Shown in pieces: positions 43,600 to 56,758 of a stretch of 64,000 nucleotides of DNA (position 1 is its first letter; every line of letters starts with the position of its first letter). Both the position numbers and the translations under genes were made by a program. A model generated the notes under the pieces. It was not told where the DNA came from and did not search any database. It saw only the letters and a list, made by a program, of their open reading frames with translations. Origin of the DNA: Molanna angustata. Its lineage: Eukaryota > Arthropoda > Insecta > Trichoptera > Molannidae. Location of the stretch: NCBI GenBank assembly GCA_963576475.1, contig OY754970.1:29526591-29590590 (forward strand), written 5' to 3'.

Positions 43600-46500
43600 T
43601 TTACATCATACATTAGTCAAATCAAAAGTTTAGGCACACATCTCAAAAAAATGCAATAACAAAATGCCATAATTATTTTATGTGGTAAGCAGCCGAACCT
43701 ATTATGTACAGATGTTATAAAAAATTAAGTATTTAATTCGCATCGTTCATACGGGTATGACCGAATTCAGTACATTTATGGTAACGATTGTGAAATACAT
43801 ACCTGTGTGTTACGAATAAAAATAACATAGTTTGAAACCAAACATACATTCCTAACATGGAAAACAAGTTGAAGAATTTCAAAGATAAACAAAATATAAA
43901 TTGTAGGTACCTTGTATACTAATCCATATAAAGAATTAATTAATATTTATAGACAAGTTAAGGCAAGTATGTATTTATGGATTATTTCATAACCTACATA
44001 AAGTTTCTTTTAACTATTTAATAAATGTTTCAATTCAATTCTTATTTTACAATTTATTTATATTTTCCATCAATATTAAATACTTACTCCATTTTGTTAA
44101 ATTGACATATTATTTTTTTCACTAAATATATCTTTTGAAAGACGATGTACCTATTAGCAATCATCATGCACAAAAATGAAGAAGATTAATTTGAATAAAA
44201 TTAACAATGTAGGTACTTTCTTCACCCAGTCTGTTACAAACGGGAGCATACTTGCTGTTGCAGAAGCAATCTTATGAAACAATAAAGAACAAGAGACGAG
44301 GAACGGTATGAAAATAATCTAATTAAATTCATCATCAAAATAATGATTTAATCAGATGTTATATATCACGCAATAATTCATAACTCTTTCGGGTTTCTGG
44401 CATCACGTTTTTATATGAACATGCAGCATTTCATAATGGACATTGGACATACCTACTACTCCGACATCCAGCTTTATTAATAACCAAATAAAAGTTTTAA
44501 TTATTATTCAGCTTATACGACTATGTTATATAATTTCAGATGAAATAGGTTTAAAAATTGCTATATCATAAAATAAACGAAAATATTATGTTATTTTTTT
44601 TTTAATTTCCATTCTTGTGTTATTGTTTATTACATGAATCCCTCATCAACACAAGTCATTATAAATATGGGTGTGATAAAAGGTAAATAAATTAATAAAT
44701 AATAAATAAAGGTGCTAAATGGTTAAATAAACTCATGTTGAGTAAAATTATAATATATTTAAGAATAAAATCAAACAATTGTAATATGTGTATATACTTT
44801 TACATCATTTCTTATTCGAACCTTCAGCGATATGGTTAAAAATAATTACCTAATAACTTTTTATGGATAAACATAGAAATGTAACTTTTTTGTGTTTTTT
44901 CATTCCTGTTTTTATATAACTTTTCATTTATTTAAAAATATTGTTTAATCTTTTTCGTAATCCTTATATCTATGTAGGTATATAAATAATGTGTTTTCAT
45001 ATAAATGTCCAAACTTTTGTAATTCAATATTTTATGAAATATTTAATAAATATACAATATTTAGTAAATATAACAATATAGAATAAATACTCCCCCTTTT
45101 TAACATGAGATTTCATAATTAAAAAGATTTATTTGTTTAGTATTTTTTTTAATGAGGCACAGCCACCAATAGAGGCGGATTTGTGCTGTACAATTTAGAT
45201 CATAATATATTTACTGTTGAAAAGAAGAGTGAAAACAGAATTCCATTAGATCTCAGAGAAATAGGGGTTTACATTAAATGATTGCAAAAGGGAAGCATAT
45301 GTACAAGCAATTAAAGAATTTCCAATAATTAAATCATTAAATGCATCAGTCACTGTTTAGTAAATAAAAATAATAATAATAATAAATCAACTTCCTCAGA
45401 AAATCCTCTGATTATGTTAAGTATCTGGATTTATCGGTGCAGGGTTTGTTGCATTTTATTTAGAACTTTTAAATAATTTACAATTTGCGCATGGATTCTT
45501 TTGACGAAGTGTGCAATGGTAATAATAATAATTGTGTAGATATTATTATTTGTAGTAAGTACTTAATTGTTATTAATATTATTAAAAGTCAGTTAATGCT
45601 GTGATAATTCTGTTCAATTAAATTGAATATAATATTTAATAATATTCAATTTCAGTTTTTGTTAGAGAGTTAGACGTAATTTCATACTAAATTGACAAAT
45701 TGTATATCACAATAGCAAACAAATAAAATATTTGCAAAAAGCAGTATTTAAGTAGAAATTCAGCAGATCATCATAATCAGCTTTGACTGACTCTAAATGC
45801 TAATGTAGGTACTTAGCCAACTCACGATTAGAGATTTTAAGTGTTTACTTTCATCTTTACCTTCACTTTGGTTAGAAAATTAATTTTAGATGACTTGTTA
45901 TTACATAGATTATGATAACATTGTAATTGACGCCGTTGCTCATCTTGTAATCATGATTATTGAAAAAACGGAAAAATAAACAAGAATTGTCAGAATTTCG
46001 TGTCGAGCAGATTTTGATGACAATCTTTTCTTAAAGTGTCTTCCTCGATTGAAAAATTATGAATCACCAACTCTCCACAGAGATTTGTGGTAGATAGGCA
46101 TGTTTCGTAATATTCGATAATCCAACTGTCGATTTATTGAGGAGAATTTATTTCTCTTAACATATTGACAAAGTTTCAAGCCAAGATACTCGAGATTTGC
46201 ATGCAGGTTCAGGGTTGTCATATCCGTCTCTCACTAGCATACATTATGTTTTGGACTCTGTACGATTAAAGCTTAAAGCACTAAACTTACTGCGAGCTAT
46301 TATCATCCGAAACGATTTAAAATTTTCACACACAAAAAAAAAGTATTACGAAACTCTCGAGTTAGTTATTTAAACAAATTGTTACAAAATAATTGCAAAA
46401 TAACAACAAAATGTAATGATTCATTGTTTGTTTGTATGCATTTCAAAAAAGGACACATCTGATTATATTTGAATATTTAATTGAAACTACATATTGTGAC

Positions 46501-46790
46501 TCATTGTGTCAATAATTTATATAATTAGTATTTCACAAATGCACAGATGTCGCCATTACACTACAGCCATCATCACGTGGGTATAAATAATTATGTAAAT
46601 AACAGAAGATACCATATTCGAAGTTTTATAATTGTATTGGTTTCACAAAATTCATTTACAATAAAGCATTTTTTTTTTAATTTAACTCGTCTTGACCAGT
46701 AAGGCTACTTATGAAGTTGATTAATATTAAATTCAGACCTTACAAATCTTTTAGATTAAAACTACATAACTAATTATTTAATTTTTATTG
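43600..46790. other. No recognisable feature
   Basis: About 3 kb of AT-rich DNA. I find no exon with splice support, RNA gene or clear mobile element. Confidence 0.45.
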
Positions 46791-46796
46791 AAAAAC

Positions 46797-47062
46797 TTGT
46801 TAACACCTCAATAGAGAAGAAATTGGGATATTATAGAAAAACCAGGAACTCAAGGCTCCTACAGGGCTTACGACCTGTCATCGGCTGGTTTACGTGATCG
46901 CTTTATGCACTTGTGCAACGTTCACTAATTATGCCTTCTTATTGAGTTCTATATATTTGAATAATGTGTAGCGATTCACCTGAAAATAAGACATTATTAC
47001 TATTGCCATCTATGAAGTAACGAAGAAACCTTTTTGTAACGCCATCTATTGAGTAATCAGTT
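46797..47062. mobile_element. MITE-like repeat, copy 2
   Basis: Shares CCTCAATAGAG, CCAGGAACTCAAGGC, CCTACAGGGCTTACGACCTG, AATTATGCCTTCT and the end CTATTGAG with 26120-26398. Confidence 0.75.
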
Positions 47063-47445
47063 TAAAAAAATATCATTTGACTCCCGATATGGAAAAAATC
47101 CATATTCGATAATTATTTAAGTTATTTTATACAAAAAATAATGTCAATATCATACTAAAATTTGTTCATAACGAATTTTTAAATTGAATGTAGATTAGAT
47201 TTAAGATTAGATTATGTTCGGAGACTGATTTATCTATTTTTAAGATTAAGACAAGATAAGAACGTATTAAGAGTTTGTTATGAATAGCACTACAGGGCCG
47301 AATAAAGGTCTAAACTACTTACGAGTCCATTTTGCCCATATTTCCAAAAAAGTTATCGTGTGAAGAAAATATTTGAATGTCACTATGTGTATATTTTCGA
47401 GCGTAATATTTTAATTATTAATTTTATACTATTATTATGGCGGAC

Positions 47446-47596
47446 ATTAGATCTATTTTGTGTGAGCCTATATTATGTTGTTGAGGTGGTGATTGTGAGT
47501 GCAGAATATTGAGATAATAACATACAATCTCAATATTCTGCACTCACAATCACCACCTCAACAACATAATATAGGCTCACACAAAATAGATCTAAT
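47446..47596. repeat. Perfect inverted repeat, 70-bp arms
   Basis: 47446-47515 and 47527-47596 are exact reverse complements with an 11-nt loop (AATAACATACA). Flanking sequence gives no clear target duplication. Confidence 0.95.
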
Positions 47597-48129
47597 AGCC
47601 TATTTAATGTGGAACGGGAACTATCACCTGGTTCATAATTGCTTATATTCTCCCTAAAAATTGTAAACTGGTACCCCTAGAATAGGATTTCCATGTTGGG
47701 CAGCGGTTATCTACTTGTTGTCGTCATTGTAAATATGATGTGATTAAAAATAAATAAAAAAATAAAATACTACTTTGATTAAGTCTTCTTTAGTTCGAGG
47801 TCCTAGGCTGAAACCTGAATTCCTTGTACCAAAATATATACTGATCGATTATATCATAGATAACACATTGTAAATGACACCGTCAATAAAAGTAACATCA
47901 AATTGAAATCATCATTCAGCACATCATTATTAACGATATAATAATTGAACCATATAATTTCAATTGACCTTGGCATTCCAACACAATATTAATAAGGTGC
48001 CATTACAAGATGAAAATCGATTTATGATTACATAAGTGACAATATTAGGTATATTTAGATTTTTGTATTAGGTACATATGGTCAATACATGAAATTTCTG
48101 TTTTCTTTCTGGTTGAATTGTTGGTATTT

Positions 48130-48300
48130 TCAATATCTTTATACGAATGGAATCATGGATGCCAAACCGGACGTGTCAAATATTATATGTCGCATCATCA
48201 CCTCTACAAGATACATGCAAGGGATATCCCTCTGTGTGCTTGTGAAGAGGAAGTCGAGACCCTGCACCTGTGTTTTTTGAATGCCTAATCCACAACGAAG
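48130..48300 (+). mobile_element. LINE C-terminal zinc-motif fragment
   Basis: The plus frame reads CACEEEVETLHLCFLNA, the CxC..ET.H...C pattern of LINE C termini, within a decayed context. Confidence 0.5.
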
Positions 48301-48829
48301 ATGATTTGTACTATACACTTAATACTCCACTACCAATCAATATGTCACATCTTCTGTCATTAAATTCTCTGCATATTTATTTCCATGTAGGTACTAACAT
48401 TTCTTCGACTCAATTCAATTTATCTATAATGTAATAACCTCAAATCTCAAAATAATTTAATTATTATTTTAACATTGACAGAAATGATCCTAATGAATGG
48501 GTGGAATGCCACATAAGCTAAAAAGAAGAAGAATCATGGATGTCAAGAAATAAATAGATGAGTCGGGGGCAGAGTGGTCATCACGCTGGCATAGCGCTGG
48601 AAACGTAAAAGGCAGTTGATATTTTGAAGATTCTCTGATTTTTGAGCTAGTAGTTTTAGGGAGAATGCAGAGACCCTGGAAAAGCCAATGGTAATAGTAA
48701 TCATCCAGTTACTGGAACAGTTGATGAATATAAAAATTGACTTGGAACTAAATCAACTAACTTCCAGACCATTATCAAATGGTCTGGTGGAACAAATTAT
48801 GTATAAGCATAATTTGAGACAATGATACG

Positions 48830-49310
48830 AAACTATCAATGCGGATTCACATCAAGAAAATCTATGTACGATCCTCCTGTATAAAAAACTCATCAAACCG
48901 GTCATCACGCATGCTTCCGAAACCTGGGTGACGACTAAGCAAACTGATGGATCCATAGCGGCCTTTGAGAGAAGGATCCTTCGGACGATCTACAGGCCAA
49001 TAAGAGAGAATAATGGTTGGCGTCATCGATACAACAGGGAACTACATATATGAGATCTATGGAGAGCCCGATGTGATCAGTTCCATCAAGATAGGGCGCT
49101 TGAGATGGGCTGGTCACATAATCCGAATGGAAGATGACAACCCCACAAAACGCCTCACACTTTCTGTGTCACAAGGTCGAAGGAGACCAAGGACTCGATG
49201 CGGATGTATCCGTAGCAGATATTTGAAATTGGAGAACGAAGTCAGCGGATAGACAGGAATGGAGGAGACTCCTGGATTCAGCTAAGTTCACCCAGGGCTG
49301 TCGAGCTTAG
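48830..49310 (+). mobile_element. LINE reverse transcriptase tail
   Basis: Plus-strand segments: KPVITHASETWVTTKQ, AAFERRILRTIYRPIRENNG, SSIKIGRLRWAGHIIRMEDD and RRPRTR. This is the standard C-terminal region of a non-LTR polyprotein, with frameshifts. Confidence 0.78.
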
Positions 49311-49319
49311 GATGTTGAT

Positions 49320-51280
49320 GTTAATAATTTGAGACAACATTCAAGACAATTGAGAAATGTGGATATTAATTATTCGCATTCTTTGAGAATTGATTGATAC
49401 AAGGCTCGAAACGTTGAAATAAAGGAGAAGACATTTGTATCTATACGGTCTTCTATAGATAATAATTAACAAGAAAAAAATAATAAACAAAAAAAATTCT
49501 ACTAATTTATTCAAACTACTGTAAAAAGTATTTACTTGGTGATAAAAAATCTTTTCTAGTTTCATTTTATTGATAACTCATGAATAATTCATCGATGTAG
49601 ATATTATACCTGCAGTGGGTAAGTACCTATGTAATTTATGAGAAATGGAAGAGAAATCTATTACAGAGAGAAGTAAATTTACTGTATAGGTATAATAATC
49701 AATTTTAAATATTCATCTTATTATAGCTAACGAATCAATGATCCACGTAACAAACTGGTAAAAAGCATTTTAAAAACAATAAATCAATAAAATATTTATT
49801 GTTAATCATGCTCTGTCCCAACACAAACTATTGCCATCCAGATTTCAAATTAAAAATTATTTATTTATTTACAATGTACATGAAATTTCAAAAAAAAGGG
49901 TATGACAACAAAAATAACAATTTAAAATAAAATTAACAAAGACTTTGAACGTGCAGAGACTAAAAGAAAAAAATATACTCAATGTTATAATACTATAGTT
50001 ATCGGGAAACAACTTAAACCAGTCACGTGGGTGCGCAGAGCGCAAATTTGTGTCTTTTTGCTTGGTTGGTGTATGTGCAAACCGCCCCCCTCCACGGCAA
50101 AAAGGCACAAGATGTTTGACATAAACTATAGTTACACGTGTAATAGGGCGGTGTGGTTCAATCAACTTAATTTGAGTCTTGGCAACAGAATTTAATAATA
50201 CCAAAAGAAAAATAAAACTGACTGATTTTTAAATTATATTCACATCATTTTTGATAGCAGTAATTCTGTAGACATAGATTTTTGTTTATTTTGTTTTTAA
50301 ATGTCTAAAAAAAATAATCACAATAGACAATGGTACACGTAGGTACACATCAACAATAGACGGGACATAGTACCTATGTACATACATTTATCTTCTGTGC
50401 ACATACACAACCATCTTGCATGATTTCAAATATTGTTTTAATTTATACATGTGAGTGAGTAGTATTTTTAAATGTGGAGAAGAACTGATGAGAAGAAAAT
50501 TTAACGTACTTTCCATTAGAGAAATAAAGATGATCAAGTCTCGTGGACGGAAGACACCCAAACTACCTATTTAACGCTGGACCTTTGAAATAAGGACGCG
50601 TACAAGCGATATACTTGGCCCTGCATGCAAGTCTTTTCATTAGTTCCATTTATAACAATCAATAGCGTTATACAGTTTGATAACTTGCAAGTATGGATAC
50701 GCGACGTTGTTTACCTCAAATTTCAAAATAAAAATGACAACAATAAAAGTATACCATGGTCGAGGTCAATACTTCTCCCACGCACGATAGGTCAGACGGA
50801 TATATCGTTAGACGAGTAGGCATCGTTATATGAAAATGAATCATTTATGCAGATATAACGCTCTCAGCTCATAACAACAAAATGGCATCTGAAGTTTCTT
50901 CTTTTTTGTGTCATTTGAACAATTAGACGATGATGTAGATGAGAAACTGTGACAGACTCTCTATTCATCTACTCTTTTACATTAATTACCTACAAGTTAC
51001 TTCAATTGACAATGGGAAAATATACATCTTCGTGTTCAGTGTCGTCCACATTTGATTAGATCCGATTCATATCATGGCACGATTGAATAGTATTAAAAAG
51101 TACTGTACTGTATCAAATAAACATACTCGTATGTCTATAATAAAAAGACATCCTTATAATATATTGAACAGGTGTTCTGTTTTACTTATTTGACAATAAT
51201 AAATGTTTACTTTAAAAGATCTTTGAAATATATATTAAGAGCTCCATATTAATACCACAGACTATCCGCGCTTTGTATCC
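49320..51280. other. Mostly unassigned, one repeat inside
   Basis: Apart from the repeat at 50000-50140, no exon or RNA gene is recognised. GAGAATTGATTGATACAAGG followed by CTCGAAACGTTG near 49384-49415 faintly resembles a Penelope-like end. Confidence 0.4.
50000..50140 (-). repeat. Unclassified interspersed repeat, copy 2 of 3
   Basis: Reverse-orientation match to 5369-5495 and 53398-53520 (GTGTCTTTTTGCTTGGTTGG, AAACCGCCCCCCTCCACGGC). Confidence 0.7.
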
Positions 51281-51289
51281 AATGGATGG

Positions 51290-51520
51290 TCGTTTCTTTG
51301 GTCATGTATCAAGGCGGGAATGTCTAAGTCTTCAGAGGTCAGTGATGCTGGGGAGAGTTCCCGGAAGAAGACTGAGGGGGAGATCACCTATGAGATGGAT
51401 CGACCAGGAAAGGAAGCTGCCAATTCTGCTGAAATTAGATGCATTTTGATGGAGACAGGAAATCCTGGAGGAGCTTTGGACTTACAGGGAATATCTATCA
51501 TGAGGAATATGAGGATACAA
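51290..51520 (+). mobile_element. LINE C-terminal fragment
   Basis: Plus-strand frame reads FGHVSRREC, then LGRVPGRRLRGRSPMRWIDQ, a GRxPxRWxD tail of a non-LTR element. Confidence 0.6.
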
Positions 51521-51628
51521 CAACATTAACAGAGGTAAAGAGTTCCTTTGTAAAATTAGATTTACGTATGTGTTCTAATATAGTTTCCGGCAAAAAACTT
51601 TTCGTCGTGGATGACTGCGGTTTTTATT

Positions 51629-52035
51629 CTTCTTCTTCTTCTTCTCAGCCCAATCCCGTCCACTCCTGGACGAAGGCCTCCTCCATCTCCTTCCACGCCA
51701 CTCTATCCTGTGCTCTGAGCAACCAATTGGCACCAACTAACGGCTGATGTCATCTCTCCATCTCATTGGCGGTCTTCCAACACCTCTGACTGTCGTTCTC
51801 GGTCTCCAAGCCAACACTATCCTTGGCCATCGGTCTTCGGGGTATCTATCCACGTGGCCCGCCCATCTCCACTTCAGGGTAAGAATGCGGTGGACGACAT
51901 CAACCAATTTTGTTCTTTCCCTGATGGTGTCGTTTCGCACCCTGTCTCTCAGTCTTAATCCTAACATGGCTCTTTCCATGGTTCTTTGGGTGACTCTTAG
52001 TTTTTCAGCACTTTTCTGAGTCATTGTCATAGTCT
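51629..52035 (-). mobile_element. LINE C-terminal fragment with (GAA)n tail
   Basis: The minus strand encodes KLRVTQRTMERAMLGLRLRD, ILTLKWRWAGHVDR, WRPRTTVRGVGRPPMRWRDD and a decayed end followed by (GAA)n. It is well preserved over about 97 codons, with no reverse transcriptase core left. Confidence 0.82.
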
Positions 52036-52187
52036 TTTAGCGGTTTTTATATTTACCAACAAATAAGCAAATATCGCAATCCACGTGATAATTTGAGTAA
52101 ATTATTTGTTGATAACTGTTCCTGTCCTATAACGTTCGTAACAGAGTGGGTTAGGAGACTGCGAAAACCTCTAATGTGCCTACATAT

Positions 52188-52226
52188 TTTGAAATAAGTA
52201 AATGCTTGAGCTATAGATGAATGACA
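52188..52226 (-). mobile_element. SINE family 1 scrap
   Basis: AATGCTTGAGCTATAGATGA matches the internal body of family 1 only. Confidence 0.4.
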
Positions 52227-52289
52227 TACAAAAGTCAAGACAGTGTTTTAACACTGATTTACTAATGCAGAGTATACTAAGAAAAACGT

Positions 52290-52690
52290 TTTGATTTATA
52301 TAGGTACAACATGTGAAAATGTCCAAGACACGTACCACAGTTGAAAAATTGGGGTAAGCAAATATAAGGTTTACTGAATGACGCGACAAGTTGTATTGTT
52401 GTGTGTTCTTATATTATATATTCTTTCTGTATTCTACATATATTTTTTTTACTATTCTGTGCTATTTTATGCACTGAAGATAAATAACTTTATCGGACTA
52501 ATGATTTTTGTAATACCCACAAACAGGCATTGCCTCTTGCCTGGTGGGATTTCTCTTGTTTGTTTATATTAATAATTGTTCATTTATTTCTTTTCATGTT
52601 ATATATTTTTTGGTATTATTTTATTAATCTTTTTTCTAATCACCATTTTTTTATTATGTTTAAGAGAAATAAAGAATTTATTTATAACCT
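52290..52690 (+). mobile_element. LINE 3' UTR-like repeat
   Basis: Matches 61700-60955 (reversed) over most of its length, and in part 39816-40069. Shared words: AACATGTGAAAATG, AAGACACGTACCA, CGACAAGTTGTATT, ATGCCTCTTGCCTGG and the end AAGAGAAATAAAGAATTTAT. It ends in a poly(A)-signal-like AATAAAGAA, so it is probably the 3' end of a retroposon. Confidence 0.65.
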
Positions 52691-52699
52691 AGCGAAGTA

Positions 52700-54225
52700 G
52701 TTAAGGCATATATTATATAAGTATATTAAGGAAATATATATTTATTGAAATGTGTATTTTTACAATAATGTTTATAAAAAAATGGTGTATTACAATTAAT
52801 TAATTGAACTTGGTTATGTACCTATAAGTTCTAATAAATCTAAATGATTCAAAAAATATACGTCAAGATAAAATAATGTGGCATTCTGTCCTTACTTCCG
52901 ACTCCTAGAATAATCACGACGTGATGGTTTGTTTATATGTTCATAATATATGTATGTCAAATCAACTTGATGTGTTAATTGAATAAATACATAACAAATT
53001 GGTTCTAAACCACGATCCGTTAACATACCAATTGTTTTGTGTTTTTTTTATAACAGTGAATTTATTAATATGTGAGGATCATAAAATTTTAACGATTTTT
53101 TTGTAAACATTGTGAACATAATACTACATATATTTGTATTTTAGAATCGATTTCACGGTTGAGGAATACATTGGATCGCAATGAAAACGATAATAAAGAC
53201 TTCACCTCCGGTATGGCGATAAAATCACAAAAAATACTTTTACATATTATTCAATTAGATAAGTTCCGAGATACCTATCATAACAGCAAAATGGTGTTGA
53301 AAATGTGACGTTAAAATTAAATCAAATATTGATGTAGGTGCTAATATTGAAGTAAAAAGAGGAATGTTTTTAAACAAAAATATTACTAAACAATATTAGT
53401 TTGGTCAAACTTCTTAAGCCTTTTCGTCGTGGAGGGGGGCGGTTTTCACATTTACCAACCAAGCAAAAAAAAATGCGATCTGCGCACCCACATGACTCAC
53501 TCAAGTTGTTTTCCGATAGATTAATTCAATCATTTAGGCCACTCGCAGACTAGACATTTTAGACTAGACCGACACCGAATCGTTGTAATATACTCACTTG
53601 CATATATCATCTCCAGGCTGATGAAGGGGCGGGCAAACTATAGGCCGATTAGGTGCATAAAAAGTTGCCGAATGCATGCGAGTACCCTTATGATACAAGC
53701 TGTAATACCTATACATTGTTAGATGCATCTGAAACCCGAGACGGAATGAAGTTTGTGTGGAGAAGATAGAGTAGTGAAAAAAGGTAAAAAAAAACTAGAG
53801 ATTATATCGTACCCTCGTACAGTCGCTGAAAGCATTTTTTTTTTCTTCAACGAGAGCAATAAGCACCACATTATTTGATAAAATAATTCGGTCTTGATTC
53901 ATTTGATGATAATAATTGTATATCCTGACTCCTGACGCACAGTCCACGGTTCAAAAACATAACATATAACGGTTTATGTTTTTTTTACTTCCATAACAAT
54001 AAAAAAGACTGTAGTTATGACTAACGAATTTTCATTTAAAAGTGTATTTTTATTTTATTCCGGCACTGTTTTGATTTTTGCAATGTTTTTATTTAATTTA
54101 TATATTTTTTTAAACACACATGTCCATTATACACACGTCACACAATATCGAATAATTTAAGTTGCATATACGCATCATTGGATTTTTTCTCTTGTCTGGA
54201 GTCGAATGATGTTTTTTATGACAAA
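52700..54225. other. Mostly unassigned, one repeat inside
   Basis: AT-rich; holds the repeat copy at 53398-53520. No exon or RNA gene recognised. Confidence 0.45.
53398..53520 (+). repeat. Unclassified interspersed repeat, copy 3 of 3
   Basis: GCCTTTTCGTCGTGGAGGGG, ACCAACCAAGCAAAAA and CTCAAGTTGTTTTCC match 5369-5495. Confidence 0.7.
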
Positions 54226-54227
54226 TT

Positions 54228-54262
54228 TTTAATATCTCAATAGAGTCGCAACGGAAATATAT
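54228..54262. mobile_element. Left-end scrap of the 26120-type MITE
   Basis: AATTTTTAATATCTCAATAG, then AGTCGCAACGGAAATAT matches the first about 35 bp of that family. Confidence 0.45.
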
Positions 54263-54328
54263 ATTTTTAACATAATATTATATTTAGATTTAACTTTTTG
54301 ATCGTCAGTTCTTGATGGAATTCCATTT

Positions 54329-54602
54329 AAATTAATTTATATTTTTAATAAATAAAAATAAAAACACTTGTTTAGAATTAATTCCACTATTTATTTAAGG
54401 ACTACAATATAGGACCGGTTTCGTGCTAAGCACATTTTCAAGTAGTCAAATTCAATAGTTGATAACCCCTGGGTTCAACCACGAACTACTTGAAAATGTG
54501 CTTAGCACGAAACCGGTCGTAGGTTGTAGTCCTTAAATAAATAGTGGAATTAATTCTAAACAAGTGTTTTTATTTTTATTTATTAAAAATATAAATTAAT
54601 TT
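54329..54602. mobile_element. Palindrome resembling inverted Penelope-like terminal repeats
   Basis: Two 118-bp arms (54329-54446, 54485-54602) flank a 38-nt loop. The right arm holds CTTGAAAATG, stem GTGC-TTA-GCAC, then GAAACCGGTC (54489-54517), the layout of the hammerhead-like motif in Penelope-like terminal repeats. TTAAATAAATAGTGGAATT and GTGTTTTTATTTTTA follow. The loop plus five arm bases (54448-54489) recur exactly at 54782-54823. Confidence 0.6.
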
Positions 54603-54781
54603 TAATATTATATTATTCGGGTTAAAAGAGTCTTGCTCAAATATTAAGGTATTTTTCGAAAACAATAAAGTATTCCTACACCTTTAAAGTATTTTTCTTT
54701 TTCTTGTTCGTATATCTAGTAAATTTTTCAGCCTCCAAGTTTTTATGTTTAGATAATAAGATATATAGAAAAATTAAGTAA

Positions 54782-55137
54782 AAATTCAATAGTTGATAAC
54801 CCCTGGGTTCAACCACGAACTACAGAGCCTATTCAAGGAAACAAATATCGTCCAAACGATAAAAATAGGGAGGCTCCGCTGGTTAGGACATGTGCGTCGC
54901 ATGGAAGATGACCAGACACCAAAAAGAATCCTCACAAAAAGTCCGGAGGGTAAAAGGTGTGGGGAAGGCCGAAACTGCGATGGATGGATGGATGGAGTTG
55001 AGAGGAACCTTCAGATAGCTGGTGTGCGGAATTGGAGAGAAAAGGCTATGGATAGGGTGCAATGGAGACGATTCCTTGAGGAGGCCAAGGCCCATCGTGG
55101 GCTGTGGAGCCACTGATAGATAATGATGATGATCTGA
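54782..55137 (+). mobile_element. LINE C-terminal fragment
   Basis: The plus strand encodes IKIGRLRWLGHVRRMEDDQT, PKRILTKSPEGKR, then WREKAMDRVQWRRFLEEAKA and a stop, then (GAT)n. This is the intact tail of a non-LTR element (about 90 codons). Its first 42 bp duplicate the loop of the upstream palindrome. Confidence 0.82.
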
Positions 55138-55547
55138 CCGTAATAAAAATCCAGAATACTGAGTGTAAACGTTTTGAAGGCCTATAAATATATATAATCT
55201 GAAATTTTGGGCTCTGTGCAATGAGCGGATCAAATGTTATAAAGACACACAACCACAGACGGACAGACGCACTAAACGTTCTACTCCGAATTCTGAGTAA
55301 ATCCATGTATCGAACATATACATATACTGCGAAGCCTTTAAGTTGGTGTTTTTTGACTTCAAAGTTGAAAAAATCCTGCAAAAACTCTACTACTTACTGC
55401 ATATAATTCTCTCACACGGGACTGAGTAATACTGCAAATAAATTCTCTTGAACGAATCGACAGTTGGAATATTTTCAAGAGAATGAAAAGAAAGTTATTT
55501 AAAAATGCAAAATAATTTATATAGTTATGATTATATTTTATCACTAC

Positions 55548-55748
55548 TTACCTACTAGAAAAGTGGTTTCTAATATCAGACACGGTAATATTTTGTAAAG
55601 AAATTTGTTCTGGACACGTACAGTAATAATTTACACCTAATATTTGATTGTTAAGGTATTGTTCTTTATTATCAGATTTTACAAGATTTGCTCTCAATAC
55701 AATGGAGTGTGCACTAGGAGATATCACGACACGAAGGAGAGAGTGCAA
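55548..55748 (-). other. Possible orphan exon
   Basis: A minus-strand open frame of about 66 codons ending at a strong donor (TCTAGTAG|GTAAGT near 55552). The peptide has ordinary protein composition (NQILGVNYYCTCPEQISLQN). No clear acceptor or ATG lies upstream, and no family is recognised. Confidence 0.3.
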
Positions 55749-56223
55749 ATGAAAAAATGTTGTAGGTACCTATTTTACATATTTGACCTCAAATTTTACA
55801 TAAAGATATTTCTTTGGCTATGACTATTTAATGGAAATTTATATCTATAAATTAGTCTTCATCGTGTATTATACAGAATTCACTTTTTTTTTTTTTATTC
55901 GTTTTCTTATTGGCAATAAAAATAAATGAGAATGCTGTGAATATGTTTTTGCATATTTATAAGAGTTGTATAGTAAATCTATGTAGGTAGGTATATTCAA
56001 ACAAATGAAAGACAAAATCTAAAACATTTATTTATTTTATTTATTTGACAAAGAAAAAAGATGATACACAATACAATAGATAAAATATATAATACAGTTA
56101 CTTAATATTTATTAACATTACCCCCCAATAAGAGTTTACACTCGGGTTTTGAAGGGGATTCTACAAAAAATCAAGTACAATATCATCACATAAAAATCAT
56201 AATCTATAAATATTTATATATAT

Positions 56224-56508
<285 letters not shown>

Positions 56509-56758
56509 TCCACATATATAACTTATAACATAGTGAAAGTACTCAAACCCTAAGATATCCTACAGCAATCTTATATAGTTTGAGAAAAAAAGAAAAAAAA
56601 TCAAAAACAAACAAAAAGAAATGCACCCAATGTAAAAAAAATATATTTTTATTAAAACCAAGCTGTGAAGACATTTAATAATTTTCCTAAATTTGTGGAA
56701 AAATCTGTTTAAAAATAAATTTAAAATGAGGTAAAACGTAATGATACATTGAGTTCAG

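Noticed and set aside
48575..48640. tRNA-like start GGGGGCAGAGTGGTCATCAC
   Set aside because: No complementary acceptor end or anticodon arm; at most a SINE scrap.
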